A stretch of DNA of 64,000 bases from assembly GCF_910592395.1 (NCBI RefSeq), contig NC_088310.1:27917491-27981490 (forward strand), read 5' to 3'. Under the pieces are notes generated by a model. The model saw nothing but the letters and a program-made list of their open reading frames with translations, was not told where the DNA came from and did no database searches. Made by a program: the position numbers and the translations under genes. Origin of the DNA: Lineus longissimus. Its lineage: Eukaryota; Nemertea; Pilidiophora; Heteronemertea; Lineidae. Positions 1 to 13,900 of this stretch are shown piece by piece; the stretch's first letter is position 1; every line of letters begins with the position of its first letter.

Positions 1-3000
1 GTATCAACCTGTCAAGTTCGGATGCGACAAGCGCCTAGTTTTGGTAGAGCGAGTCACATATGCACGTTCCTCACCATATCTTGGGAAGGTCTCATCTTCC
101 TCCCCATGCTCCATATCAAGAGGGATGTAGGTGATGTAAAAGGAAGTTTTTCTGGCAGTAATTATCGCTGGTTACATCCGAGTCATTATGCTGGTTTTGT
201 TCAAATATCATGAAAGATATCAGTGATGTATGGTTGTTGGCAAATGATAGGTAAACATGTGTTTTACTGTCATTGTTATGACCTTCATAAATCATCTCTG
301 GCATCCTTGTTTGGTTATATGAGCTTGGAAATGACTATGCCCATCACATCAAGTGTTAGGCCTACTACTACGTCTGTACTTCATACTGCACATTCTGCAG
401 AAAGGGACAACGACTGATATCGTTTACAAGGAGGGTAAGGAAGAGGAGTCCACAAAGTTTCACTTCCCCTGGTATACTATTTGCTGCCAAATCAGCACGG
501 TCTCAGACCAAGGCAGAGATGACACCCAGATACCTGTGTGGCTGTATAAAGCAATGAAGCAAAAACTCTTCACACTTGTATGACAACAAGGCAAAGAAGG
601 TTGATGACAAGTTCGCTTCGACTTCATGTTCTTCTGCTGCCATTACCACTGCGGCTGAGCAGAGCCCGGGGCCTCTGGTGGAGATGACACCGAGGCAATG
701 CGGCTTAAGTAATGAAGCGGCAACTCTCCAGCGTTATCACTCACATTGATTAAGCCGTAAAACATTGCCGTTGTTTACTCTGCCATTGTCAACAACATTG
801 ATGGCCGCCGCCTCAAATCAGATGACAAACGGTTGTGTACAAAGTGATCAAGTTGGTACAAATGAAACCGTCAATTGCTACTTTGTCTTGCCAAACGACT
901 CTAATTGGGATAGATAACTTCCATCGTTCTGATATCCCACTTCTCATGACATTATTATATTTTCTCTGGCACTTTTTCTGATGTCGAGGGGCCTGCATAA
1001 TGACAAAGTACATCTTCAGTACTTTTTAACCGGATTTAGTCAACATCAACAGGGAACTTTAAGTCGTGAAGAAGTGATTTGTTGAGGAAAGTCAAAGCTG
1101 ATGCTTGGTATGGCAGTGCAATGATCAGCCTCTGGCAAATATATCAAGTGAAATGCTGCTTTAGGATACAATTGATGAGCTAAGATCCCACTCCCTCTCT
1201 GGTGTCCATATAACAGGTTCTTCCCACAGAGCTGGAAGTATGAGACTTTTTGCCACTGCCCACAAGCTCTCTCCAAGTGAAGATAACTCAAAGCCATGGT
1301 TTTCTTGTTGGATAAATGACAGGCTGGTTCACCTTCAAAGCACATAAGTGACAACAATGAGTTGGCTTCGTCACCAACATCTCTCGACAGCAACGATTAA
1401 CAACACAGCCTAGCAGCGGAATAAGATCTCACCAGATCTGAGTAATCCGCAGCTGGTCACACAGTCAAACAAACTCATGAATTAATTATTCTCATTTCAA
1501 CTTAGAACCAAGTGCATGGCAAGCCCCTTGCTCCACCAGTATAGGGAGAGATTATCCTCGGCCTCGGCAAAAGAACAGAACCACATGACATCACAATCTT
1601 CTTAAGGCTCTCCCCAATTTTCCTTCTTTTGACAAGGTTTCAGACAGTTTGAGCAACGTTCCCCATATCTTTTGCACTGGAAAGATGTCAGCCACCAAAA
1701 GTCCAACCACTCAGTGTTTGTGGCCTATGCCTTAGCTTAACCTTGATTCGATTATCCGGTGGAGCATATTTGAGGAGTATGGCCCAAAGCCAACCTTGAT
1801 GAAGCTTTCTGATGAAGACCAGGCCCCAAGCCAACTCTTCATCCAGTTATTAGGAGAGCATATTTGAGGAGCAATGCCCAAAACCAATCTTTGAGATGCT
1901 TTCCACTGATGGAACCTAGGGCACCAGCATACCAATAATTCACATCACCAACTGTCCTTGTTTAATTCTGTTGTCTTGCCCATATTAGCTTTTCATATTT
2001 GTAAATGTTTGGATAAAATAAAGCGCTATAGTCTGTTAGCTTGGATGGGACCAAATATTAACTCTACTTGTGTGACCTTCTGTTGTAAACATCTTTGGGT
2101 GCCGAACATATATGCCAGGCTGTTTGTGAACGTAATGGTTCGGAAGCAGGAGCCGCCATGTTGTTTGAATACAGCGGCCAGACATCACATTATCAAGAAA
2201 CTAAATATTATATCAGAACTCAAAAACCGAGGCAAAGCATGCTATAGCAAATATCTTCAACTGCAGAAATACACATAGTTGAGAGAGTTTGCCTAACATT
2301 TATCTGGGGTTCATATCAAATACGGGGGTTGGGTTCTTTTCATTCAGAAGCTAGTGTGAGGTGAGCAAGTGTGGTCCAGAGGAGGTACCAAGCACATTCT
2401 TCCACTGAAGGAGGATTACAATTTCTCTAACACGCATTTATGCAGCTTGGATCAGAGAAATATCAGTCAGCACCAAATTTACCACAGTTTTACCTTTTAG
2501 GATTATACGAAAATTTTAACTTGGATTTTGAATTGCAGCAGGTCAATGAATTAAGAAGTGAAATAGCTCAATGGTGTTGTGTTCTTAAACTCACATTGGA
2601 GACAAGTAAGAGAATTGTTTCCTGAGAGATTGGATTATCACCAGAGTGGGCAAAATGCAAAGAGTTGGATTCCCTACGTGGATTTATCAGTGTGGATATG
2701 TGATCAGTTGGAATATGCTACAAGATACATCAAGGATTTATTTTATGAAGAACTGCCTTCTGAAAGAGACCAAGAGGCATAGACAATCAGAGGGCTTGAT
2801 AATTCACATGTAGAACTGAGGCAACTAAAATTTGGGGACAGATTTCTGTCAACTTATAGTATCATCACATGCTAGTGCTTAAATATCCATATTTACCAAA
2901 AAAATATTTTCTAAAACAAGATATGAACATTTTGAATGTTTTTTGATGCATTGCTGACAAATGAAACCGTCAGAATTCCAAAATTATTCCAGCAGAATAC

Positions 3001-4983
3001 AAATGTGTCCATCATTATCATTCAGCTTGAAGGTGACCTTGGGCACTTGAGCACTGCCTGAGGTTATCATCCTCTAGGCCGGAGAGAGCTGCAAAATAAC
3101 CACCATACCATATGCTGGTGACGTTTGGGTAAATATTTGCTCGCAAACACGTAAATCCCTTATCATTATTGCAATTTTCAGTTAGGCACTTTGGTGGTGC
3201 CATAGCTCGGTTTGTTGTGATTAGTGGAGTTTACTTCACGGAGATGGAGTCCTTTTTGGTCGGAGATTAGAGTGGGCGAGAAGTGGCGATGACGCTGTGG
3301 CAGCGATGCATTTCCCGCCATGGTGAAGTTTTGGCCGAGTTCGTAATAAAATGGTTTTTCCTCGATAAGAAAAGATGGATTAGATCAAGTTGATAAGCGA
3401 AGCAATAAGGACTTGGTCGATGCTGAGTCACTCATTTTTGATAACTTGGCGTTATTAGTTTATGAGAAATGGTATCGGGGTCAGATAGTAATGATAATAC
3501 ACAAGTGATAAAGGCCAAAACCATCGTTGATCCTACAAAACTCCAAAGACAAAGACAACAGCCATTAACTGCCAATATGACAAAAGTCTAACTTCAATAT
3601 TTTCTTGTCTTACTCAACTTCTCGTGTCTTATTTCACACAATAGGTGAATTATGCGTGAACAATGATTGTCTCTTAAGTGTCTCATGAATTTCCGTTTAA
3701 TGATATGTAATATTCGACCCTCTTATCTGTAATGAACTTTCATGTCTTTATGCCGACATTCAGTTTATTAGTCACAAAGTCAATCAACGCAAAATTAATT
3801 GATACCAGAATGTCAAAATTACAAAGCTCCGGTGTTGCTTTTCAAAAGTTGTTCAGAAATTTCATCGTTAAACAATGAATATTAATAAGAGGGGAAAGTC
3901 ATGATGAGAGATTTGGGTTCACCTCAACAAGATTAGATTTAGCTGTTGACTACGTACAGCAATCGTGTTGTTTTCGTGTCAAGTTTAGGTGAAAAAGTAT
4001 CATAAAGGATTGCATCTTGTTGTGAGCACCTTTTGTGAATCTGCTCGGAGCCGTGTGCCTCTCAAACCAAATTGACTTGATTTCTAGAGGTTCCGAGTGC
4101 AGTCTTTGAACATCACATCACCAGTTCTATTGCTTCAACAACTCCTTCTCATCTGATTTGCCAAATTGCATTAAAGAGAAATGGAAATTTGGATGGTGTT
4201 TGCCGTTTGTGAGAAGTTTGAGATGCGATTGGAATACTCTGTCGCTGTATGATCTTGTTAGTCTGGCACATGTCTGCGTTAGATTTTCCCCCTGTGACCG
4301 CTCCGAGAGTATCTGGAGAAGGGGGTAGGAGGAAGTACTATCAAATAAAGATTGGGTTTAGAAGTTTAGAAGTGAAAATCATAACAAAACACAAGTTTGT
4401 CTAACGTTCGTCATCAAGATTTGGCTGAGAATTTCAATTTCACTGCTACGCCAAATTTACTCATTTGTGTAATCCAAAATGTCATCAATTCCTCGAAAAT
4501 ATATGTAAAACAAAGCATTTGATACTAATTAATTGTTCAAAAGTGCCGTAGTTGCATAGAATGAAGGATGTTTGTTCAAAACCTCCCAAACATGCCAAGT
4601 ATACCCAATAATAATGTCGACAAATATACGCGATATTGCTCACTTTAATGAGACCCTATATTAATTAACAATGTCTTTGGTCCTGGCCATTGTATCTCCC
4701 ATTACGCTCTATTCGCTACACTGTTCAAATATATTTGTGAGCTCTTGCAAACATTGTTATATGATCTAATGAGTTCTCATGTCTGACAACCTTGGCAACC
4801 TTTGACCCAAATATGATGCTGGGATATTTTAAAGTAATATTCGCCTATCCTGGACGAAAACATGGTGATGACCCCATTTCTATAAACTGGTTCTATTCAT
4901 TGGGCCTTTGAGATTAATTTTTAATTTTGTAACTTTTCTGCAAAACTAAGATGGTGAATAATAAACGAACCAAAATGACTTAC
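1..4983. other. Presumed MIPOL1 intron 12, no gene recognised
   Basis: It follows the donor of MIPOL1 exon 12. I looked for the conserved C-terminal MIPOL1 block (LERLVDVLRKK-like) on the minus strand and did not find it. Only short open frames without recognisable domains are present. Confidence 0.6.
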
Positions 4984-7900
4984 TTTTCAATAGTAGCGTC
5001 CGCCTCCTGTTTTGAGAGCTGCATCTTGTCGAGTTGTTCTGCCAACTCATTCTTCTCCATAGTAATAGCCTTGAGTTGCGCCAACAGGATATTGTTCTCC
5101 TTTTGGGCGAGTTCGATGTTGCCGTCACGCTCTTTGAGTTGGACAGTGATATTCTCAAGAGTATTGTTGAACTGGTCTCGGAGATTCGCTTCTTGGGACA
5201 GTGACTTGTGAAGGCTGTCAAAGAGAAGAAAAAAAATTTTCATGAAAATTTTTAATTTTTTTTTTTTTCTGGATACTAGCTTAGGAGAGAAACAATAATT
5301 GATTTGTGCAATTAATGAAGATCACCATGGTAATCATGAAACGGCCACATATGTGTGTCATACGAATGTCCATATTGTTTTTCAAGAGTAAACTGGAAGG
5401 GAACGCAAGTAAATAAGGCAAGTTCAGCAGGTGCAGGCGTTCACACTTGTCCTGGTCAGTCGCAAACACGATCAGTAAACTGAACCCAAACAGCAAATTT
5501 ACCCATGGAATTTAATTGATCAAAATCAAAATCTGCACAAAAACAGGACAAATCTAAGAGTGAAATTAAATTTCTTGATCAAATTGGCTCAAAAAAGTAA
5601 TCAATTCTGATAAAATTTTTGTCACAGACAAAGGATTATACTTTGAAAATTTCAGTAAATTATAATGATTTAGATTTGGTGAAAAAATTGTCTCTGATTG
5701 TGAATCAGAGTCAAAGGATAGAACTTAGGTAGGATTACTATTAGTTGTTTTTCGATTTCATTCTCCCCAAAATGACCTCTTAAAGCAAATTGACAAACTG
5801 CATTTACAACTGATCGAAGTCGAAGCGGCGTGGGACAAAAATGTTTCTAGGGATTCTTCAAGGATTATGACGTCAATATATTTCATATGAAGACTTCTGT
5901 CTTCGTGAATAGTACTCTAAAGAGGGCACAGGGTTCGTCCAGAGTAAAAATAGTAAAATTTAATCCGAAGTTCAATCGTGGCTGATTCTTGGGCTTCTCC
6001 GAGTCAACATGAGTGAGACAGCTTGGGGTCAGGTCCGAGGGTTGGTCCTGTAGTTTGAAATCCCCGACCATAATATTTGCTCGAAAAGGGTCAGGTTTGT
6101 TCTCGAGGCGAGTGCAGCGGATTTCGAGGGCCATGACGATATTAATGTGTTTACTCCCAGGCCATAATTCCCACAGGACACCCAGGGATATTTTTGTGAT
6201 GTAAGATCGATTATTCATGCTAACCATGCAGTCAATCGTTCCAAAATGGTTTTTGCCAAGCCAACACCACATTTTGGTCAAAGGCAGCCATTTTGAATCG
6301 AGTCTGACACCTAACACTAACAGCATCATTTCTAGTTTTTCTAGTTGCCCGAAATTCATAGCAAACAGTTTGAGATGCAAACTATTTTTTTCATTTTCTT
6401 CAGGAAACATTTGAAAACAAACAACCCAGCAACGCCTTGGCAACTGAACCAAACATGGTACCACACATATCAACAGCGAGCAGACGTGAACTTGTCATGC
6501 TCCCCAAAGCTGTATCATCAAAGAAACAGAAACCTGTATAATCAATGAAAACTGCACAAATGATCAATGATCGATCGGTGCATGGACGGAAAAAACATGT
6601 CAATCAGCTGTCAGTAAACTTGGTCGGATAGGCTCCGCCCAATATGCAAATGAGGCGCTGGTCAGAACATTTCCAGTCAATTTGTCTTGGTGTATTTGTC
6701 TGTTTTCTCTCTGTTGTTAAGGCTCAAAGGCCTTGTGTGATGTGAGCAAACAGGCTGGCGGCAAATTAAGCTACTACTAGTAATACATTTACTACAATCT
6801 CAATACCCAGACCATAAACCGGGGAACAAAGGAGGGGACTTGCCCACTCACTGGTACCATGTCACAACTATTTTCTTTTCTCAGCCTTTAATCATGCCGA
6901 CAAGGGGCTAAGAGAAACATACATTTTGACCCCTGTACACATTCCAGGAGAACTTCTGAAGAGAACAGAGAGGTTGCTGCACTCGGCATGTTTTCAAATG
7001 TTGCGATGAGATATAGATAAACCTGAACTGATTCAGTTCTCAAGCGAACGTCTTTCCTAGAGACCTCGGTCTTGTGAGAACTGAAGTTTGTAGAGCTAGC
7101 CACTCAAAACCTATTTCAACGTTTCCTCGCCATCTTGCATATTGGCGGCCAACATCTTTGCCCCACACTTACAAGCTAGGGAAAGATTTAATCAGCCTTC
7201 CTCAAGAGGGTCTAGAATTCGAGAGTGGAAAACGAAAGCCAGAACAGGCGGGCCGACAAGGGCCCATGAAATCAATAACATCTGAGACATATGAAAACCT
7301 ATCGTGATTACCTTCTGCGGCGACGCCGGCCGGTTCCACAGGAAGGTATTAATAATGGATCTGTTCACTCGGAGAAACCGCTAGATTGGTTTCCAGTGTT
7401 TTCAACCCGCCAATATTTTCCTTCTATTAATCTTTTATAAGGGAGAAGGATGGCAGTGGTAGTTAGACAGCCAGAATAATGACAACGCCACCCACAAATT
7501 GTTTGATGTTCCTGTGTGTACTTGGGACAGCTACTTTACCAAATCTTTCCCTTACAAATGACACTGGGTGGACCACAGCAGAAAACATGGCACACAATTG
7601 ATGTTTTTCTTGAAAGTGGAGACAGAGATTTCACAACTCAAATGTGGCGAGACTTTTCTTTGGCTACATGAAGCAATCACAGGTCCAATCACTCAATTAT
7701 TTCAAATTTCAAATTATTTCTCATCAACGATTCAACCCTCCATTTCAAAACAATAGATTTGACACCTTTTGCCCTCTGGTGAGATTTTCATGCGTAAATC
7801 CCAATAATCGTGTTATGTTTTGCAATTCCTCACCGACAACGAATGCTCACATCTTGGGAATTTTTGCTCGGGCGATCATCCTTAGGTGATTTTTTTCAAC

Positions 7901-10900
7901 AAAAACAGGCACGTGTTGTTTTACATAATAAAGTTGTCATAATAAGAGGGAACACCACTATAGGCGTATTACGATAACCTTCCATTGTTCTCATGCCCAC
8001 TTTTTACCACATTCCAGCCATAGTCCAATGCTTTTCTTGGACTTTGAACAAATACATGATGACATCTGCCCAATGCATTTGTACTTTGAGACAACTTGAG
8101 CTTAAGGATTATCCACGATCAAGCCTGGCCAGAAAAAAGGGATGGTCATCATCCCATGGCAAAAAACTGAGGAGAATATCATATCCTTGATCAATTCCTT
8201 TTGGTACAAGTCGAGATGAGTTCAAAGCAGCAATGGTATGCAAGCCTACAGGAAAGATAGAGCAGGAACAAATCATCGATAACTTTTCGATATGCTCACC
8301 AAGGCTAATGGGACAACTGAAGTTGTTGTGTTACACAGTTGCTCTACAGCAGATATGATATGAATGAATTGAGTGAAGAAATCAACTGCCACAGTGAGAG
8401 AATATGAAACAGACACGTCAGACCAGCTGTGTCGTGCACTTGTCCAAGTCTGGGTCGATCATTTTTTTTCGTCTGGGAACAATATGTAAAAAATCTTTGA
8501 ATGGTCCACCATAAACTTAGTCAAAAGATGGAAAAAACACTCTTGCAATGCAAGCGTATTTGTCAAGGATGTGTAATGGTGCTGTGCTCTATGACCGAAG
8601 TTCTCCACTGTCCCACTATCTCATTGGATGTATGACCACCTGCCCAGGACGAGGTGACAAGTATGGACACTTGGATAATCTTTCCCGGTCTGTGCAACTC
8701 GTGAACTGACAACGATATTGACTTTCTCAACCCAAACTTGTTCAAAACATCAGCAGGTTTTGAGCAAATCATCTGAACTAATATGAAAGTAAACACGTGT
8801 TTGACGATTATAGATTCTTTAAACAGGGGCGACTGAAGTATCCAAACTACACTCCACAAATCTACTATGTCCTTCTGGCCTCGGCTCTTTTAGTTCAGGG
8901 AGGTGAGGAGTTTTCCTGTTGGTTCTCTCAATGTTAGTGAGCATATTTGTGTTATAATAAACACGTGTTTGACGATTATAGATTCTTTAAACAGGGGCGA
9001 CTGAAGTATCCAAACTACACTCCACAAATCTACTATGTCCTTCTGGCCTCAGCTCTTTTAGTTCAGGGAGGTGAGGAGTTTTCTATTTTCCTGTTGGTTC
9101 TCTCAATGTTAGTGAGCATATTTGTGTTATAATTTGTGTATCAAAGAGTTCAATATAGCACCTGCAATTAACTTTACTGCATGATGAACACCACAAGTAA
9201 ATGTTTCTTTATAACATAATTTCCAAACAATATCCACAGGCGTTAAGCTTAATTGATTATCAATACTTTCAACAGTGTCACTCTTCCAATTGAGAAATAC
9301 CAGAAAACAGTGATCAAGTTTCGTGTTATTCTTTTGGAAGCGACCAAAGACTGAGTGTATATAAAGCTACTCCAGTCAGGATGTCAGGTGGTTTCTGCCA
9401 AAGTCGTGGCTAGGTCCTCAGGTCTGCTGGTGGGAACTACCACATAGGTGTCAGTTGACCCTCTGGCTAGCGTGAGGTTTACTCTAGCTTCTCTCTAATG
9501 GCAGGTATCATTTATTCATCATAATACGTCAAAGACAATATTTGTGTTATATAAAATAACAATATGGCACCACCATTTATGCTACTGTTAATGAATCTGG
9601 GAACATTACAGAAGGCTCTTACCAATGTCAACATTCAATTTCAGATTGATTTTAGCACAGAAATGAACAAAAACCACAACACTGCAGAATAACAGTAACT
9701 TCGGAAAAAATCAATCAAATTCAGATGTCCGATCTAACATCTTGATAGGTCAGTGCTGGCAAACTTATGCCAGAGGGTGCATACTAAAATGTTCATTATA
9801 CCTTTCCTTTCTTTGGTGGGTGTCATATAGTTTTAGAAAATTGGACAGATACCCTCATACTAAACAGCCACAATCAGCACTAGAGCTTTACTTCTATGGA
9901 AACAAAATATATGACAATGGGTGATATGATGAAGACTAGCAAATGCTTTTATCTAAATCTTCATGTACATTTACACTAGGCCTTTCTGTACAAAACCGGA
10001 GTAAAAGCATTTGCTAGTCTTTATTCATATCACCCAATGAGTTAAACTCGGAAAAATCTCTCCAATTCAAAAATAAAATTCAACGACTTAGCGCATAAAT
10101 GATCATTTAATTCACCTGTTTTTTTTGTTTAAATGCATCAGTGGAAAACCAGTTACTCTAAGTGCCTCAGTCTAAATAGTTTTTTTTCTCTTTTATGACA
10201 ATACTGTGTTCCGGTTAATAATGATGACAATTCATGAAATGATGTATCTTTGTCGCGTGTCGGTGGAAACCATATAAAGTATCGCAATCATCAATATCTT
10301 GTTAATTATCTTTTGATTAATGCAGAGATAAGCTACAGTTTATACCTGTGGGTTCACACATCTGGGCATGCCGCGCATCTGATTGTCAAATAATTAATCA
10401 AATAATTAATTAGTACTTTGATCATGCAATGGTAATTATCTGTTCCATTTCATCAACTATAGTCCGATTCAACCTCGAGTCTCGTCCATTCTAACATGGC
10501 CGCCATCTGTGCATATCTTGTAATGCATCATGTACATTGTTTCCGGTGAAACTTAAGTTGGCTTCTGCCGTACCGGGAAGGATGTGTGACAATAGGTGTA
10601 TCATCATTATCGCTATCTTACGGGACAATAACAGAGCTGTAGCCAACCAACCGAGACAGTGATGAATCTCTACGTTGTGAGGTAGAGCAACATATGGTGA
10701 GGCATGGTTCATTGACATGGTATCCAGGCGTTATAAACTGCTACTACCGGCGCCAAATGTGGCCACAATATTCATTACCGAGTCTGTTCATCTTTTAATG
10801 AGCGTTGCGCATTAACTGGATTCGTCAGATGATCGAGATTGCGTAAATTCTCCAATACGTCATCAAAACTATGATTTGTGTTGTCTCATTAATATCATTG

Positions 10901-13900
10901 GTGTGATCCTTTAATTGTGATTGTCATAATCTGTGTTATCCTTTAATTGGGATTGTCGTAATTACAGGATCAAGTTGATATTGCTGTAAATTCTATGATT
11001 GGTTCTAATTTTTTGTTGTGGGTAGCTTTAGGAGTGAAAATGTGGGGTTTACAGTGTGAAGTTGGTGATTTTATTTCCTTTGCAAGCGAAGGGTTAAAAG
11101 CAATTAAACTGGTGTAAAGCAAGGAAACGGCACAGCGTTTTAAATTGAGAGCAAGCAGATCTTTAATAAACAATCTTCCTGCTGAAATGAACAACTCCCT
11201 CAAGTTGAATGATGCAGGAAATTACTGAAGATCGCGTCAAAACAGGTTGAGCAGATTATGTGTGCATGGTACAGTACACGATGTACACTGGTTCTTGTCT
11301 TACTTGGGACGACATAGCGGGATGTTGCGAGAAATAAAAAGGACATTGTGATTAAGATGATTTAACAGCTTCCAATGTTACATCCTTGTTTATCAAAATG
11401 GACCACCAGCAGAAATTGGCGAAATTAAAAATGGAATTTTTCTTCTTCTTGTGGATGATAATTATGATATTGATGATGCAGTTAGATGACATGAGAGATG
11501 GGGGTGGGTTGGGAGAGTGATGCAGTTAGATGACATGAGAGATGGGGGTGGGTTGGGAGAGTGATGCAGTTAGATGACATGAGAGATGGGGGTGGGTTGG
11601 GAGAGTGATGCAGTTAGATGACATGAGAGATGGGGGTGGGTTGGGAGAGTGATGCAGTTAGATGACATGAGAGATGGGGGTGGGTTGGGAGAGTGATGCA
11701 GTTAGATGACATGAGAGATGGGGGTGGGTTGGGAGAGTGATGCAGTTAGATGACATGAGAGATGGGGGTGGGTTGGGAGAGTGATGCAGTTAGATGACAT
11801 GGGAGATGGGGGTGGGTTGGGAGAGTGATGCAGTTAGATGACATGAGAGATGGGGGTGGGTTGGGAGAGTGATGCAGTTAGATGACATGAGAGATGGGGG
11901 TGGGTTGGGAGAGTGATGCAGTTAGATGACATGAGAGATGGGGGTGGGTTGGGAGAGTGATGCAGTTAGATGACATGGGAGATGGGGGTGGGTTGGGAGA
12001 GTGATGCAGTTAGATGACATGAGAGATGGGGGTGGGTTGGGAGAGTGATGCAGTTAGATGACATGAGAGATGGGGGTGGGTTGGGAGAGTGATGCAGTTA
12101 GATGACATGAGAGATGGGGGTGGGTTGGAAGAGTGATGCAGTTAGATGACATGAGAGATGGGGGTGGGTTGGGAGAGTGATGCAGTTAGATGACATGAGA
12201 GATGGGGGTGGGTTGGGAGAGTGATGCAGTTAGATGACATGAGAGATGGGGGTGGGTTGGGAGAGTGATGCAGTTAGATGACATGGGAGATGGGGGTGGG
12301 TTGGGAGAGTGATGCAGTTAGATGACATGGGAGATGGGGGTGGGTTGGGAGAGTGATGCAGTTAGATGACATGGGAGATGGGGGTGGGTTGGGAGAGTGA
12401 TGCAGTTAGATGACATGAGAGATGGGGGTGGGTTGGGAGAGTGATGCAGTTAGATGACATGAGAGATGGGGGTGGGTTGGGAGAGTGATGCAGTTAGATG
12501 ACATGAGAGATGGGGGTGGGTTGGGAGAGTGATGCAGTTAGATGACATGAGAGATGGGGGTGGGTTGGAAGAGTGATGCAGTTAGATGACATGGGAGATG
12601 GGGGTGGGTTGGGAGAGTGATGCAGTTAGATGACATGGGAGATGGGGGTGGGTTGGGAGAGTGATGCAGTTAGATGACATGAGAGATGGGGGTGGGTTGG
12701 GAGAGTGATGCAGTTAGATGACATGAGAGATGGGGGTGGGTTGGGAGAGTGATGCAGTTAGATGACATGGGAGATGGGGGTGGGTTGGGAGAGTGATGCA
12801 GTTAGATGACATGAGAGATGGGGGTGGGTTGGGAGAGTGATGCAGTTAGATGACATGGGAGATGGGGGTGGGTTGGGAGAGTGATGCAGTTAGATGACAT
12901 GGGAGATGGGGGTGGGTTGGGAGAGTGATGCAGTTAGATGACATGGGAGATGGGGGTGGGTTGGGAGAGTGATGCAGTTAGATGACATGAGAGATGGGGG
13001 TGGGTTGGGAGAGTGATGCAGTTAGATGACATGAGAGATGGGGGTGGGTTGGGAGAGTGATGCAGTTAGATGACATGGGAGATGGGGGTGGGTTGGGAGA
13101 GTGATGCAGTTAGATGACATGAGAGATGGGGGTGGGTTGGGAGAGTGATGCAGTTAGATGACATGAGAGATGGGGGTGGGTTGGGAGAGTGATGCAGTTA
13201 GATGACATGAGAGATGGGGGTGGGTTGGGAGAGTGATGCAGTTAGATGACATGGGAGATGGGGGTGGGTTGGGAGAGTGATGCAGTTAGATGACATGGGA
13301 GATGGGGGTGGGTTGGGAGAGTGATGCAGTTAGATGACATGAGAGATGGGGGTGGGTTGGGAGAGTGATGCAGTTAGATGACATGAGAGATGGGGGTGGG
13401 TTGGGAGAGTGATGCAGTTAGATGACATGAGAGATGGGGGTGGGTTGGGAGAGTGATGCAGTTAGATGACATGAGAGATGGGGGTGGGTTGGGAGAGTGA
13501 TGCAGTTAGATGACATGAGAGATGGGGGTGGGTTGGGAGATTGATGTCAAGCAACAGGCCTTGATAAACGTCCATATGGAAGTGACACACATAGCTTACA
13601 ACATTTCTCTGTCACATCGCGAAACACATGACGCAAAACTGTACGAGAGAGGGTATGGATGGAGTGTTTCTGCGATGATCCAGTTTGAAAGAGAGAAACC
13701 AAATTGAACATTTCATAAACATAGACTTAATACTGAAATTGACCCAATTCTCTTGCCAAAATATTTGACAAATTTATTTGCAATCTGCCCACAAAGTACT
13801 TGTTTGGTGGTTATTTTATCAGAAAACAGATTTATTTGCAAAAAGCATTGAATTTCACAGAAAATATTTGTCGGATTGATATTTTAACATGGAATCCCAA

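Noticed and set aside
1-4983. Terminal MIPOL1 exon
   Set aside because: No minus-strand segment with an acceptor and the conserved C-terminal block was found, so I place it outside the window.
11475-13540. Possible CRISPR array
   Set aside because: Units are directly adjacent with no unique spacers, and the context is an animal intron.
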